A stretch of 64,000 nucleotides of DNA from Rhea pennata (lineage: Eukaryota > Chordata > Aves > Rheiformes > Rheidae), in assembly GCF_028389875.1 (NCBI RefSeq), contig NC_084663.1:208103876-208167875 (forward strand), read 5' to 3'. Positions 37,586 through 48,401 of this stretch are shown here, one piece after another. Position numbers and translations under genes: made by a program. How positions within the stretch are numbered: position 1 is the first letter of the stretch; each line of letters opens with the position of its first letter. The notes beneath the pieces are model-generated. The model was not told the origin of the DNA. It ran no database searches and saw only the letters and a list, made by a program, of their open reading frames with translations.

Positions 37586-40549
37586 AAGTTATAGTAGTAT
37601 AAATAAATAGTATAAGTAAGAGGAGATGCAACACGACTGATTTTAGTGAGATGAAATGAATTCTTGCTTTGCCTCATTTACAGCTTCTGCAAAGCCAAAT
37701 GTCAATAAAATGTCACTGTGATAATTCACATTGATCACTGAGACCGTAACTGCCCCTTGGTTAACCCACTCCCTAGTCTGGTTCCTCTGGTTATCTAGTA
37801 TCTCCCATCGACGGCTATGAACATTTAGTGTTGAAATTTAAGGCATGAAAGTGGAATATATCATGCAGTGAATCTAGCTAAGGAACTAGGCACAAAGCCT
37901 GAGAAAACGTGCCCTCATTTGTCAAGTGATAAATTTGTGACATTGGGGCCCATTCAGGCTTCCGGAAGACATTTTAAGGTCTCTTGAATTTGCACAAGTT
38001 GATCATTACCCCTTAACTACTTCTGCATCCATGAGCAGACTGCAAACTATTGGGGCCAGAAACAATATCTTTTAGTTAGGTATTTTGCAAAACCTAGCCC
38101 AATACATTAAGGCACAAGCATAATACAAATAATAAGCATAAAGTTGTAAAGAACATACCAACACACAAGGCACAAGGTAGTACAAAATAAAGCCTCTCAT
38201 TTTCAAAAACTTTCACTAAGATAATAAAAATATGTGGGCAGAGAAAAGATTTTACAGAATAAGACATCATTTGCATCATCAAGCACAATTAGACTATTCT
38301 TGTAAAACTGAAAAAATGAGTGAATCATAATTAATTCTATATTATAGACTCCACACAAATCTACTCAATGAAATTTCTTTTGCTAATTTATGCAAAAATT
38401 ATTCAATTCCTAAATGATCTAGCAAGAGACATTTCCCTTTATGAAAAGCTTTTCCCTTCTCCCACCTGAGATAATAGAATTTTAACAGATGATAATACAG
38501 AAAAATCCTTGCTTTAATGGTCTCCGAGCCCAAAAAGTACTAGTAATTAAAGCAATCCTGAAACATAAAATCCATTTTTCAGTAAAAGCCTCAAGTAATG
38601 TACCCTTCAGGTGGTCTAAGACAAAAATCATCCACTAGCTCTCACATACAATGTGCAGTCCTAAAAAAAATGAAGACAATTTTGCAGGTAATAAACTTAG
38701 CTGCTATTTGGCAAGATTTTTTACTTCCGCTGGTGATACATGATTACATGTAAACAAAATCCACTTCTTTTTCTGCACACATTCAGCTTTCCAGTTTTCT
38801 CTGTTGAAATGTGCTTAGACTCTTGCAGGCACCATGCGTCTATCCTCTCCCCATGCACCACAATTCAGCTTGTTCGTATAAATCCACATACATGTACTTC
38901 ATTATCATAAAGACTGCTAGACCATACAAAAAGTTTTACTGTCCTTTTAATAGCATCAGTAGGCTCAGTTCCACTCTATTCCAAGCTCTGGCTCAGAGCA
39001 AAAGAGACCAAAGAATTTTGCAGGTACAGAGGGGAATTGCGACTGTCAGTGTGGAGAGCTCATGTTGGGGGAGAAGGGGTAAGAGCTTTCAGATGACAAG
39101 AGTTTGGCTGATCCTTTGCTGGTATAGGGTAAAATCTCAGACCCTACAGCTAGTCATTTCTCATGCCCCCCAAAGCAGGATGGTGACAGGGCAGGTAGGA
39201 AGGTGAAGCAGAAGAGGGGAAGGGAACTAGAACACCTCTAAAAACCACCTCTAGAAGATGAGACCACAGTCCTGCCTTTTATTATAACATTTGTTGCATG
39301 GCATTTGTCAAAAAAGCAAAAACAATCTGGCAATAATGTTCTTTTCAACATACCTGTAAAAAGAGGATTTGGTGCCAATGCCTTAGCTGTTTGTAGAGTT
39401 AGGAACAGAGGACATCTAGTGGTGCTTAGCTGTAAATTAAAAGCATAAATAGGAGTCTGCATTATTCCATTGGCAATGCTGGCTCCCAGGATAAGGTACA
39501 CAGACAGGCACGGGTAAGATACAGACATGTACCTCTGATAGTATCTGTATGCCTGTTCAACTCAGCAAAATATATCTGCATTGCACAAAAGTCATGTGTT
39601 TGTGTTCACAATCTGAAAGTGCAGATACTCTTTATATACCTACCGTGGGCTTGTCCTCTAATGCAGCCCCATTCTAAGCTGCTTCATAGTCATTACTTAC
39701 AAATATACAATTTTAAGAGGTAACAGAAAAACCTGAACTAAAATGAAGTAGCTGCTAGCATCTCATAAAATGGTATTAGCCCGTGGCATCATTACAATAG
39801 TCGTTAATTATGATACACTCTGCTGTAAAAATTCAGCCCATAGTCACATTTTCAGCAACATCACTGTAGCACATCCGTCTTTCCTTTATTAGCCAGTCCA
39901 TGTAGTACTGCATGTTTACAACAGAGAAAGCTTCATAATGTTTTTGTCAATTGGCTGGAGAAAAATGCTGTAATTTTATTTATTTACTTACTTATTTATT
40001 AAAAAAAAAAAAAAGGGAGGCAAGGACAGCCTTTGAAAAGACTGTCTTTTCTGCTTATCTTCACAACATGCCTTTGGGATAGATTTTCAGCATAGTACTC
40101 TCTCTGGCCCTAATCCAGAGAAGCATGAAGTTTAAAGCTGATGTAAAACACATACTTCTGTGCTTTGCTGGAACGGGGACAGAATGCTGAGTACTTTACA
40201 CAGTCAGATCTCAGGAGCGCTTGTACAATAAACCCAAAATAACATCAAAAATCTCATAAGGCTCCTGAATTTTCAGCTGTGCTCTGAGCATTTGTTTACG
40301 TCTATACTCCTGGAACCTGAAGGCTGAGCAGAAACCAATCAATAAGACGAAAACTAATGCAAGTACAGACTTTTAGGTGAACCTAGTATTATGAGAGGTT
40401 GTTTGCAATTTGGTACAGAACATCCAGCCTGGTAAACTATAACTTTTTTAATTGCCCTATTCCAGAAGACAAGGGCAATTTGACAATTATGTGATTGCTC
40501 CAGTTGTCAAAACCCATCTAAAAACATTGTTCTGGGAGTACATGGAGTA
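37586..40549. other. Intergenic DNA between the two CR1 copies
   Basis: AT-rich spacer without a recognisable gene. It contains TTTA/TTAC repeats followed by a 14-nt A-run at about 39977-40014. The short frames have no coding character. Confidence 0.55.
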
Positions 40550-40610
40550 CTGGAGAGGTGCCTGAGGACTGGAAGAAAGCCAATGTCATTCCTGTCTTCA
40601 CTCCTGTCTT

Positions 40611-41997
40611 CAACATCTCTAATCCTACCCTCCTCAACCTCAAAAGGAAAGTCTTCTCTTCTCCAGACTTTCTCCCTCACGTCCGGGCTACAGGATTCCT
40701 GGGGGCTGCCCTTAGCAGTGAAGGCTGAAGCACAGAAGGCATTCAGTAATTCTGCCTTCTCTGTATCCCTTGTCACCAGGGCCCCCGCCCCATTCAAGAG
40801 TGGGACCACATTTTCCCCAGTCCTTCTCTTGCTGCTGATGTATTTGAAGAAGCCCTTCCTGTTGACCTTGACAGCCCTTGCCAGACACAATTCCAGCTGG
40901 GCCTTAGCCTTCCTCACAGCATCTCTACATACTCTGGCTGCATTCCTGTAATTCTTCCAAGTAGCCTGTCCCCTTTTCCACTTTCTATTGTAATTTCTTC
41001 TTCTGTCTGTATTTGGCCAAGAACTCCTTGCTCACCCATGCAGGTCTCCTGCCCCCTTTGCTGCACTTCTTCCTCATAGGGATGCACCACTCTTGAGCTT
41101 GGAGGAAGTGATGTTTGAATACTAGCCAGCTCTCCTGGGCCCCCCTTCCTTCTGGGGCCTTAACCCAAGAGACTCCACCGATTAGGTCTCTGAAGAGCCC
41201 AAAGTCTGCTCTCCAGGGTTGCAATCCTGCTTGTTGCCTTGGTTCTTTCCTGCAGGATCCTGAATTCCACCATCTCATGGCCACTGCAGCCAAGGCTGCC
41301 CCCAACCTTCACATCTCTAACCAGTCCCTCTCTGTTGGTAAGGGCAAGGTCCGGCAGGACACCCTTCTTTGTAGGCTCCTCCACCATTTGTGACAAGAAG
41401 TTGTCATCAATGCATTGCAGGAGCCTCCCGGACTCTTTGTGCCTTCCTGTGTAGTCCTTCCAGCAGACATCAGGGTGGTTGAAATCCCCCCATGAGAACC
41501 AGGACCTGTGATCGTGAGGCTACTTCCAGCTGTCTGTAGAAGCCCTCATCAACTTTCTCTTCCCGGTCAGGTGGCCTGTAGTAGACACCCACGACACTGT
41601 CCCCCATGTTGGCCTGCCCTTTGATCTTTACCCATAAGCCCTCAACTGCCTCCTCCTCCTCCTCACCTAGGCAGAGCTCGATGCATTCCAGCTGCTCTCT
41701 CACCTAAAGAGCAACTCCACCACCTCACCTCCCTGGCCTCTCTTTCCTAAGAAGCACATATCCATCCATGGCAGCATTCCAGTCATGTGAGCTATCCCAC
41801 CATGTCCCTGTGATTGCCATGAGATCACGGCCCTGCGACCAGACACAGATCTCCAGCTCCTCCTGTTTGTTCCCCATGCTGTGTGCATTGGTGTACAGGC
41901 ATTTTAAAGAGGTGGTCATGCCTGCAGGTTTCCCCAGAAGGGTGCACAGGGGTCCCCCATAGCCATGCCCCAAATGCACATCCCCAGCTGCATGCAT
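40611..41997 (-). pseudogene. CR1 ORF2 relic (endonuclease and RT start)
   Basis: On the - strand ORF2 begins near 41997 with an apurinic-type endonuclease: LKCLYTNAHSMGNKQEEL, then ITGTWWDSSHDWNAAMDGY near 41780, then GVYYRPPDREEKVDEGFYRQL near 41590 and QMVEEPTKKGVLPDLALTNR near 41390. The RRPAWVSKEFLAKYRQKK linker follows near 41030, then RT N-terminal sequence up to EEGRIRD near 40620. Frame changes occur near 41700, 41470, 41200 and 40985, so it is broken several times. The catalytic half of RT is absent, as the element is interrupted at about 40611. Confidence 0.88.
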
Positions 41998-42070
41998 CCG
42001 TTGGAGGCCCCCAGCCCAACTTGTGTTTTGTTGTCTACCCTGTCTCTATGACACCCCCCACCCCTCCTAC

Positions 42071-43159
42071 CTAGTTTAAAGCCCTCTTTACTAGGCTGGC
42101 CAACCTGTTTGCAATGGCAAATGTGCCCCTCTTGGTGAGGTGAATCCCATCTCTCCCCACCAGTTGTTGGCCTTCAAACCATGTTCCATGGTCATAGAAT
42201 CCAAAATCCTGTTGCCAACACCAGTGGCGTAGCCAGTTGCTGATTTGGGAAATCTTCCTATTCCTCCTCCCATGCCTCCCCCTAATTGGCAGGGCCGATG
42301 AAAAGACCACCTGGGCTCCCAGACCCTTGACCACTGTGCCCAAGGCCTTGAAGTCTTCTTTGATTGTCTCTAGTTTGTTCCCTGTATCGTTAGCACCCAC
42401 ATTTAAAGAGCAGCAGAGGGTAGTAGTCTGATGAGCAGACAAGCCTCGGCAGCCATACAGACACATGTCGTATCCTTGCCCTTGGCAGGCAGCAAACCTC
42501 TCTAAAGGAGGGGTCAGGTCGGCAGATAGGCACCTCTGCCCCTCTCAGCATGGAATCACCCACTGCAACCACTCGTCGCCTCTTCCGAGTGGTCATGCAA
42601 GGCACAGGGTCAGAGAGCCCAGTTGCTTCCCTTGAGGCCAGGTCCGGGTTCTCCTCATCCTGGAGTGCACTAAACCTGTTCTTCAACTGTAACTCCAGGT
42701 CTACAGGATGATTAGGGGCCTTTCTCCTCTTTGTTCGAGAAGTGACTAGCTTCCAGCCATCTTTGACAGTGCTGTGCTGTACTATTTCAATCTTCAGAGT
42801 CCTCCAGCAGCTCCCCTGCTGCAGGGGATTGGGATTCTGGGAGCAGCACAGTCTCTGAGAACACCCTCTCGATCGCCTGCTTTCTCGCATGTTTCGCAGT
42901 CTACTGACTTCATCCCGCAACTCTTTGTCTTGACAACACAAATCGTCAACAGCAGCACACCACTTGCAGGAGGGTGGACCATCACCCACCTCCAGAAGGT
43001 CCAGGCCTTCTGGAGAGGCTCCAAGCACTCTCTACAGCCTGGGACCTGTAGGGCAGTGTCTGCTGTAGGAGGCTCTGTCTGGGTTGATGCTACCGACACA
43101 GCTGATGTAGCAGTTCCCACAGCAAATGGCAAACATGCTTTACGCCAAGTTACAACCAT
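42071..43159 (-). pseudogene. CR1 ORF1 relic with esterase-like domain
   Basis: ORF1 of the - strand CR1. The likely start is the ATG at 43159 (MVVTWRKACLPFAVG), and it ends near 42071. A cysteine-containing N-terminal part with a DKELRDEVSRLRNMRE coiled-coil-like stretch is followed by a basic KRRKAP region. A GDSL-type hydrolase (SGNH esterase) domain comes next: VVAVGDSMLRGAE near 42570 supplies the serine, GANDTGN near 42390 the oxyanion Asn, and GRDGIHLTKRG near 42135 the Asp/His pair. This esterase is a known feature of CR1 ORF1. At least two frameshifts, near 42800-43000 and 42400-42460, break it. Confidence 0.85.
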
Positions 43160-43400
43160 GTTAGCAAGAGTGGGCGCTACTGGCGCTGTTAGCAGAGTCA
43201 CTCTCTAGTCCCCTCATCCCACAAGGGCCAGCAGACCACAATGTCCAACACAGACCCCAGAAGTTCAAGACATAGCCAAGACAGTGCTGCACAAACTGCT
43301 GCGCCTGTTTGCTGCCTCTGTCAGCTGCGCTCTCTATTAAGGGGCTATAGTCACCATAGGACCTCTGCACTGTTCTCCGGCTCTTCCAGTTTCATTCCCT

Positions 43401-46400
43401 AGTTCAGCTCAGGCTGGATATGCCCTTGTGACATCAATGACACTCCAGAAACTTCTTTTCCCAGCTCAACTTTGAAATGCCAAAGGAAGAATCAGTTCTA
43501 AACTATTACGTTTCCTGCCTCACCTGGAAATCAGATATAAACAAGTAGTTCCACAAGCAGCGGAAGTGTTGGCGCCTGGTTTCCCGTGACCTTTTGTCTC
43601 CTGTTTGGATTATCCGTGTCCATGAATGTGGGCTTCATTCCAAGCATTTCCCACAGTATGGATTCCGTACTATTTCTCCTGCCATAGAGGACCCCTTCCA
43701 CCAGCATGTGAGGAGGTTACATAGGCTCGTGCAGACACAAGACGGTCATCACAAAATAAGCAACAACGCATAGATATTCCAATATATGCAAGCTGTGACA
43801 GTAGCACTGTTCAGATATTCTGATTCAACTGATTCCCTGCAGGAGCAAAGGGACCCTTTGCCTCATTTTTTTTCTTCCTTCGTTTGTATTTACATTGGTG
43901 CATCTGTGGTTAGACTAGACATACCACAGCTCCCCTTCTGTTTAGCAAGTTTATGTTCCTGTCTGGAACTGAACCTGGAAATAATAGTTTAAAAGCAGCA
44001 TGTAAAAGGAAATATTTAGAAATAGAGATTATTTAAAAAAAAAAGTGTATCTTTGTTTAGGATTTGGGTAAAGATAGGTGACAAATGTTAAGAATGACAA
44101 ATTGCACCAGATGTTTTATGCATGTTAGGAAAAGGAAGCATTAAGGTTATAGCACTGTGAATCTATTTGTTAACCATTCTGGCAGGTGTTGAAGGGAGGA
44201 TTTTTAAGTCCTAGTTTTTTCCTAATTAGAGTTAAGATCAGAACATAGGCAGTGTTCACCACTCCTGCAGGAGTTATTCCATTATTTTAATTGGTAGGAG
44301 AATGAAATACCATAACTCTGACACCATAAATTGAAATGCAGTATGTAATTGTACACAAGATCTGAATGGCTAAGGGCTTATTCTTGAGAATCTAAGTTTG
44401 TAATTTTTATTCTCAGTCTTTTGGGGAATTAAAAATCAATCATTAATGGTCCAAATGACTCTAAATCCAATAACAGGCAAAGATACAGCTTGAAGTAGGT
44501 TGAAAATGATAACAGCTTTCTCCAGGTCTTGAAAATTTTATTAAAAGGTTAGAAATAACTTACAAATAATTTTCAGTCTCTAAATCAAATTGAATCCCTT
44601 TGAAGTGTGTTACCGAGTGAGCTTGTAAATTCCTATAACTGGCAAATAATCTTAAAAATAGTTTTATAAATATTCAAGACTTTCGAGGCAGCACATAAAA
44701 ATCTACAGAGAAAAAGAAAAACTTTTTAAAGCACCTGAGTAGCTTCATGTTCCAAGTTAGAGTTTGAAAAGAGGTTGAATACCTAGGAGCCTAAAATAGA
44801 TAGAAATTAGTGGAGTTTCTGTTGCTTAGCAAATAACTGCATCTCAGCTGAGCCTAGTAAGTACCCACGCGCTTGATCTATCTGCAAAAGAATACATTGA
44901 CTTAAACCATCAAAGGCAGAATAACTTGATTAATTAGTACTGTGTGACCATGCACTGACTTCCATGGAGGTCTCAGTGACATACTTCTAAGGTTGTAATT
45001 TTAATGTCAGATGGATATTTATAGAGAAAAATGTCACCAGACCTTGCAAAGTCTGTTGCAGGTGTGCTCTGGAATCTGAGCTCCTGGCAGAAAGCCTCTC
45101 TGAGCCATGCAAAAGGGTGAAGGGACGGCAGCGGAAATACGTGTTACCACAAATGGGAATAAGAAGAAATTGTTTATATCTCCCTGGTGTTGGAAGTCAG
45201 TTGGCAACAGGCAGAAATGAGTTGTTCCAGGAAGAGGAAAGAGTTGCACTGAGACAGAGCGTCACGAGAAGGGCTGCGAAGGGACCGTGAGCTGTTGCTG
45301 TCACTTCCCCTTCTGCTGGTGTTAGGGTGAGAAAGGAAGGGCTCACTCGACAGCACCTACTGAAGTTTGTCCAGGGAGCCTAAGCCCTCATTACATGCTA
45401 TGATTTAGAGATGGCCTTTGAAGACAGCTGAGGGAAGAAAGAAAGGCCTTCTCTGATCTGCTGGGAGGTGCCGGAGGTGGTTTTTGCTGATCATTTTAAA
45501 CTAGTCTTTGCAGTTTGAAATGCACTGTTTATTATTTTATATGATAGCAGTGATCTATCATACCATTAATTGCCAGAAGTTCCAAAGTTCTATTTTCAGT
45601 ACATTATTTCGTTCGTCCTCTCCCTAAAGGTTGGTTTACCACAAGAAATATTATTAATTGAAAGTTTGGTTTAACAGTACTCACATGTTCTCATCTTTGT
45701 GCTAGAGATTACATTTCAAAGATATTTTGGACCTTAAAAAGGCAGATAGGACACATAATCCTTCATCTAAGGTGTTTAAAAAAAAAAAAAGAAAGAACGC
45801 CAAGCAGTTCCGCATTTCTTTAGGCTTGCAGATACCTTGGAAAATCTAGTCTGAGCCTTTGGACAGACAGGCTCATGGCAAGCTGAGTTGCTTGAAGTGT
45901 ACTATTAGATATCTATGTAATCCATAGATGCTGGAAAGGACTGGTCTCAACCATATGCTAGCTGGAATGTCTAATAGATTGCTTTTAGGTAACAAAAATT
46001 TGGGGATTTTCCTGCTTCCTTTGGGAGCCCATGAATCTAAACTATTTCAGTGGAATTAATTGTTTTTTTTCCTGTAATTCATCCTAAAGTTTCCTTTGCA
46101 TAGCTTCATCCTATTACTCATAATCTTACCTCATAGTCTATCATCCCTTTGCAATTTAAGTTTACATGTACTTGTATGGTAGCTACTTTTAATATCCCCT
46201 AGCATTGACCTCAAGTTACACTTGGCTACATAATCAGTTTCCAGGCATGCAATTAATTGCCTTTTTACTCTGAATTTATAACAGTTCATTAGTGTCTTTC
46301 TGTTGCTCAGTTGCCACTCACTATTGAATAGTGTATTAACCTGTACTACACACTTGTTGCAGCAAAGCTGCGATATAAACCCATACAGCCCTAAGCAAAC

Positions 46401-46639
46401 AGACATTTAATTGTTCTGATATTGTGTTTAAGAGGGACAAATCAACGCATACCACTTCCTAGCCTCCATTGGCTTTAGTGTTCTAGCAGGAGGTTATCTT
46501 TCCTTTGCCACAACTTTCCTTCCTTTCCATGCTGTAAGAAATATGTTCTTAATAATATTCTTCAGAATATTCTACAAAGGAGAGTGAACAGAGCCTGCTG
46601 TATTTCACATTTACAAGGAAACGGAAAAATGGCAGAAGC
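43401..46639. other. Intergenic DNA
   Basis: No gene is recognised. A CpG-containing section at 43540-43700 lies next to the 5' end of the CR1 copy, and otherwise the sequence is AT-rich. A short A-run lies at 45779-45790. I looked for long terminal repeats flanking 43400-43700 and saw none. Confidence 0.5.
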
Positions 46640-46812
46640 CAGATGGAGGTGAGGCTGACTGACCTGTAGTTCCCTGGATCCTCCTTCTTGCCCTTTTTGA
46701 AGGCTGGAATGACATTGGCTTTCTTCTGCTCCTCAGGCACCTCTCCTGATCACCGTGACCTTTCAAAGACGATAGAGTGGCCTTGCAAGGTGCTTGAGAG
46801 TGGCCTTGCAAG
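46640..46812 (-). mobile_element. CR1 LINE internal fragment (RT region)
   Basis: The - strand reads a short piece of CR1 reverse transcriptase: IIFERS, then GEVPEEQKKANVIPAFKKGK, then KEDPGNYRSVSLTSI. It corresponds to the part at about 36120-36260 of the + strand copy. Both ends of the element are missing. At its upstream edge a 16-bp block (AGAGTGGCCTTGCAAG) occurs twice, at 46774-46789 and 46797-46812. It is more diverged than the two large copies. Confidence 0.85.
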
Positions 46813-48173
46813 TCACACTTGACTTGTGAAAAACTTAACAAGTTTATCTGCACATTCAGCTGGCACATTTGATACCACAGTGGAGGCCTAATTCAGCAGC
46901 CCTCTGGAGCTCTTTAAGCCATTTGACTCCCAAAGCTAGAGCACAGCATTCCTCACTTTTTAATCTCAAAGTGTCTTGTCCAGCAGGTGATATGTCTACA
47001 ATGGCAGGAAGATGGAGGCCACTTCTACATCTTTTCCTTCTGCAGGCTCCAAGTGTCTCCACAGGATCACAGTCAGCATGAAGCAGCTTGTGCCACCCGC
47101 TCAGTGGGACAGCAGTGCAGTACCAGCACGTGTGCTGGAGAGGAGCTGCCACGGAGGTGGGGAGGTGGCTGCCTGCACGCTGTAGGACAAAGCCATCACA
47201 TTGTCCACCTGCCACTGGCAGCATTGAGGAGAATGCTTAAAAAAATCACAAGAACCGTTTTTGGAGGGTAAACAGTTGTATCACCAGCTGCTCTCACTTC
47301 ACATTTCTAAGCCATTTTGCCCAAGCAGAACGAGCAGCAATTTACACCTAAAACTGTGAAGCTTGCCATGAAGTTGCAGAGTTGCCAACGGCTGCGTGGA
47401 GAAGAGCAGCTTTACAACCTGACACAGCAGAACAGCCAGGAAAAGTGCTCTGTTGATTTTGGTAGCATAAATCCTGGGATTATAACCGATGTTAAGAGCC
47501 AAAAGCTGTATTTGCCAACTACCACTATCTGTCTATTAATTATTACTTAATTAATTCATTACACAAGCATTCCTGCATAGTATATCAGGCATTCAATGTC
47601 CAGAATAGGACAAAACATTTGTAACTGAGATTTTTCTGAGATTAAAAAAAATAATTTCTGGGTTTTTTTTGCTAAATGAAAGAATATCTCTTATTGACTA
47701 AGTTTTTCTTTCATAAAAATGCAAATATGATATCTATTAATTCTGAACTTACAAGATATTTGTCATACTACTGTCCTCATTTTTCATTTGGAGCTGGGTT
47801 GAGTAGCTCAAAGAATTGACATCTCTGACCACTTGTCTCACCTTACACAGACTGTTGCAAGAAATGTAGTTAAAGTCCGCTGGTATTATGTACCCCTTGA
47901 TGTTAGACCAGAGCTACCGCATCATCAGCACTATTTGGTATACCCTATCTGGTATTTCAACATAATAAAAATATCCAATCTGCCACTTAAGCCAGCAGCA
48001 AAACCTTTAAAGGCGTTAAAAAATGTATATAGGAAAAGAAGAAATCTCTCTAAAAGCATCTACTTTCCAAAGGAATTTCTAAGAGGCAAATGGCAGAGCA
48101 TTTTATGACAGTGAGCACTGATACCATTGGGGGTTGCTGTTTGTCTGAGTCATTTACTCAGTTAATTCTGCAC

Positions 48174-48401
48174 CTAGAAGAGCAATAGTCTCTGGGAGGC
48201 TGCTAGCAGCGTTAGCTCTTGGGACTCTGGCAATGATTCTCCCTTCAAGTCAGCACAAGCAGAGCCGTGTCTTAGTGCGCAGGCTGCTCTTGGTGGCAGC
48301 GTTTTGCCCGCCAGTAACTGCTCTGACCGCTCTACGTCCTCCAGCCGCCGCATTTCCTCTGGATCCAGGGCGAATTCTTCACCAGTGGCTTGGAAGAACA
48401 A
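48174..48401 (-). other. Unidentified coding-like CpG-rich segment
   Basis: On the - strand a frame of 75 codons contains a charged stretch (TGEEFALDPEEMRRLEDVER) unlike random translation of AT-rich DNA, and the DNA holds about ten CpGs. A pyrimidine-containing tract ending ACAG at about 48409-48412 could serve as a splice acceptor just upstream. No family is recognised, and the C-terminal half (after LLAGK) looks less protein-like. It may be a non-coding exon, a small CpG patch or chance. Confidence 0.15.

Larger units (their letters stand above)
40550..43400 (-). mobile_element. CR1 LINE, 5'-rich copy with an inverted 3' end, sense on - strand
   Basis: Reading the - strand from about 43400 down, this copy has a 5' leader, ORF1, the spacer and the ORF2 endonuclease, then the start of the reverse transcriptase. 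It breaks at about 40611. The next 50 nt or so (40551-40599) are again CR1, from about 110 nt further into the RT, but in the opposite orientation, reading EDWKKANVIPVF on the + strand. The rest of RT and the 3' UTR are missing. Most CR1 copies lose the 5' end and keep the 3' end, so this is the reverse of normal. Overlapping parts are very similar to the + strand copy, suggesting the same young subfamily. The 5' limit near 43400 is approximate. Confidence 0.92.

Noticed and set aside
40583-43208. + strand frames across the second CR1
   Set aside because: They are antisense shadows of CR1 ORF1 and ORF2, which read on the - strand.
43400-43760. Possible long terminal repeat or primer-binding-like sequence beside the CR1 5' end
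   Set aside because: A TGGCGCC string occurs at about 43570, but there is no matching repeat, no inverted TG...CA ends and no gag/pol coding sequence.
47833-48108. 91-codon + strand frame rich in Lys/Arg/Tyr
   Set aside because: It resembles no known family, has no CpG or composition shift, and looks like a chance frame.
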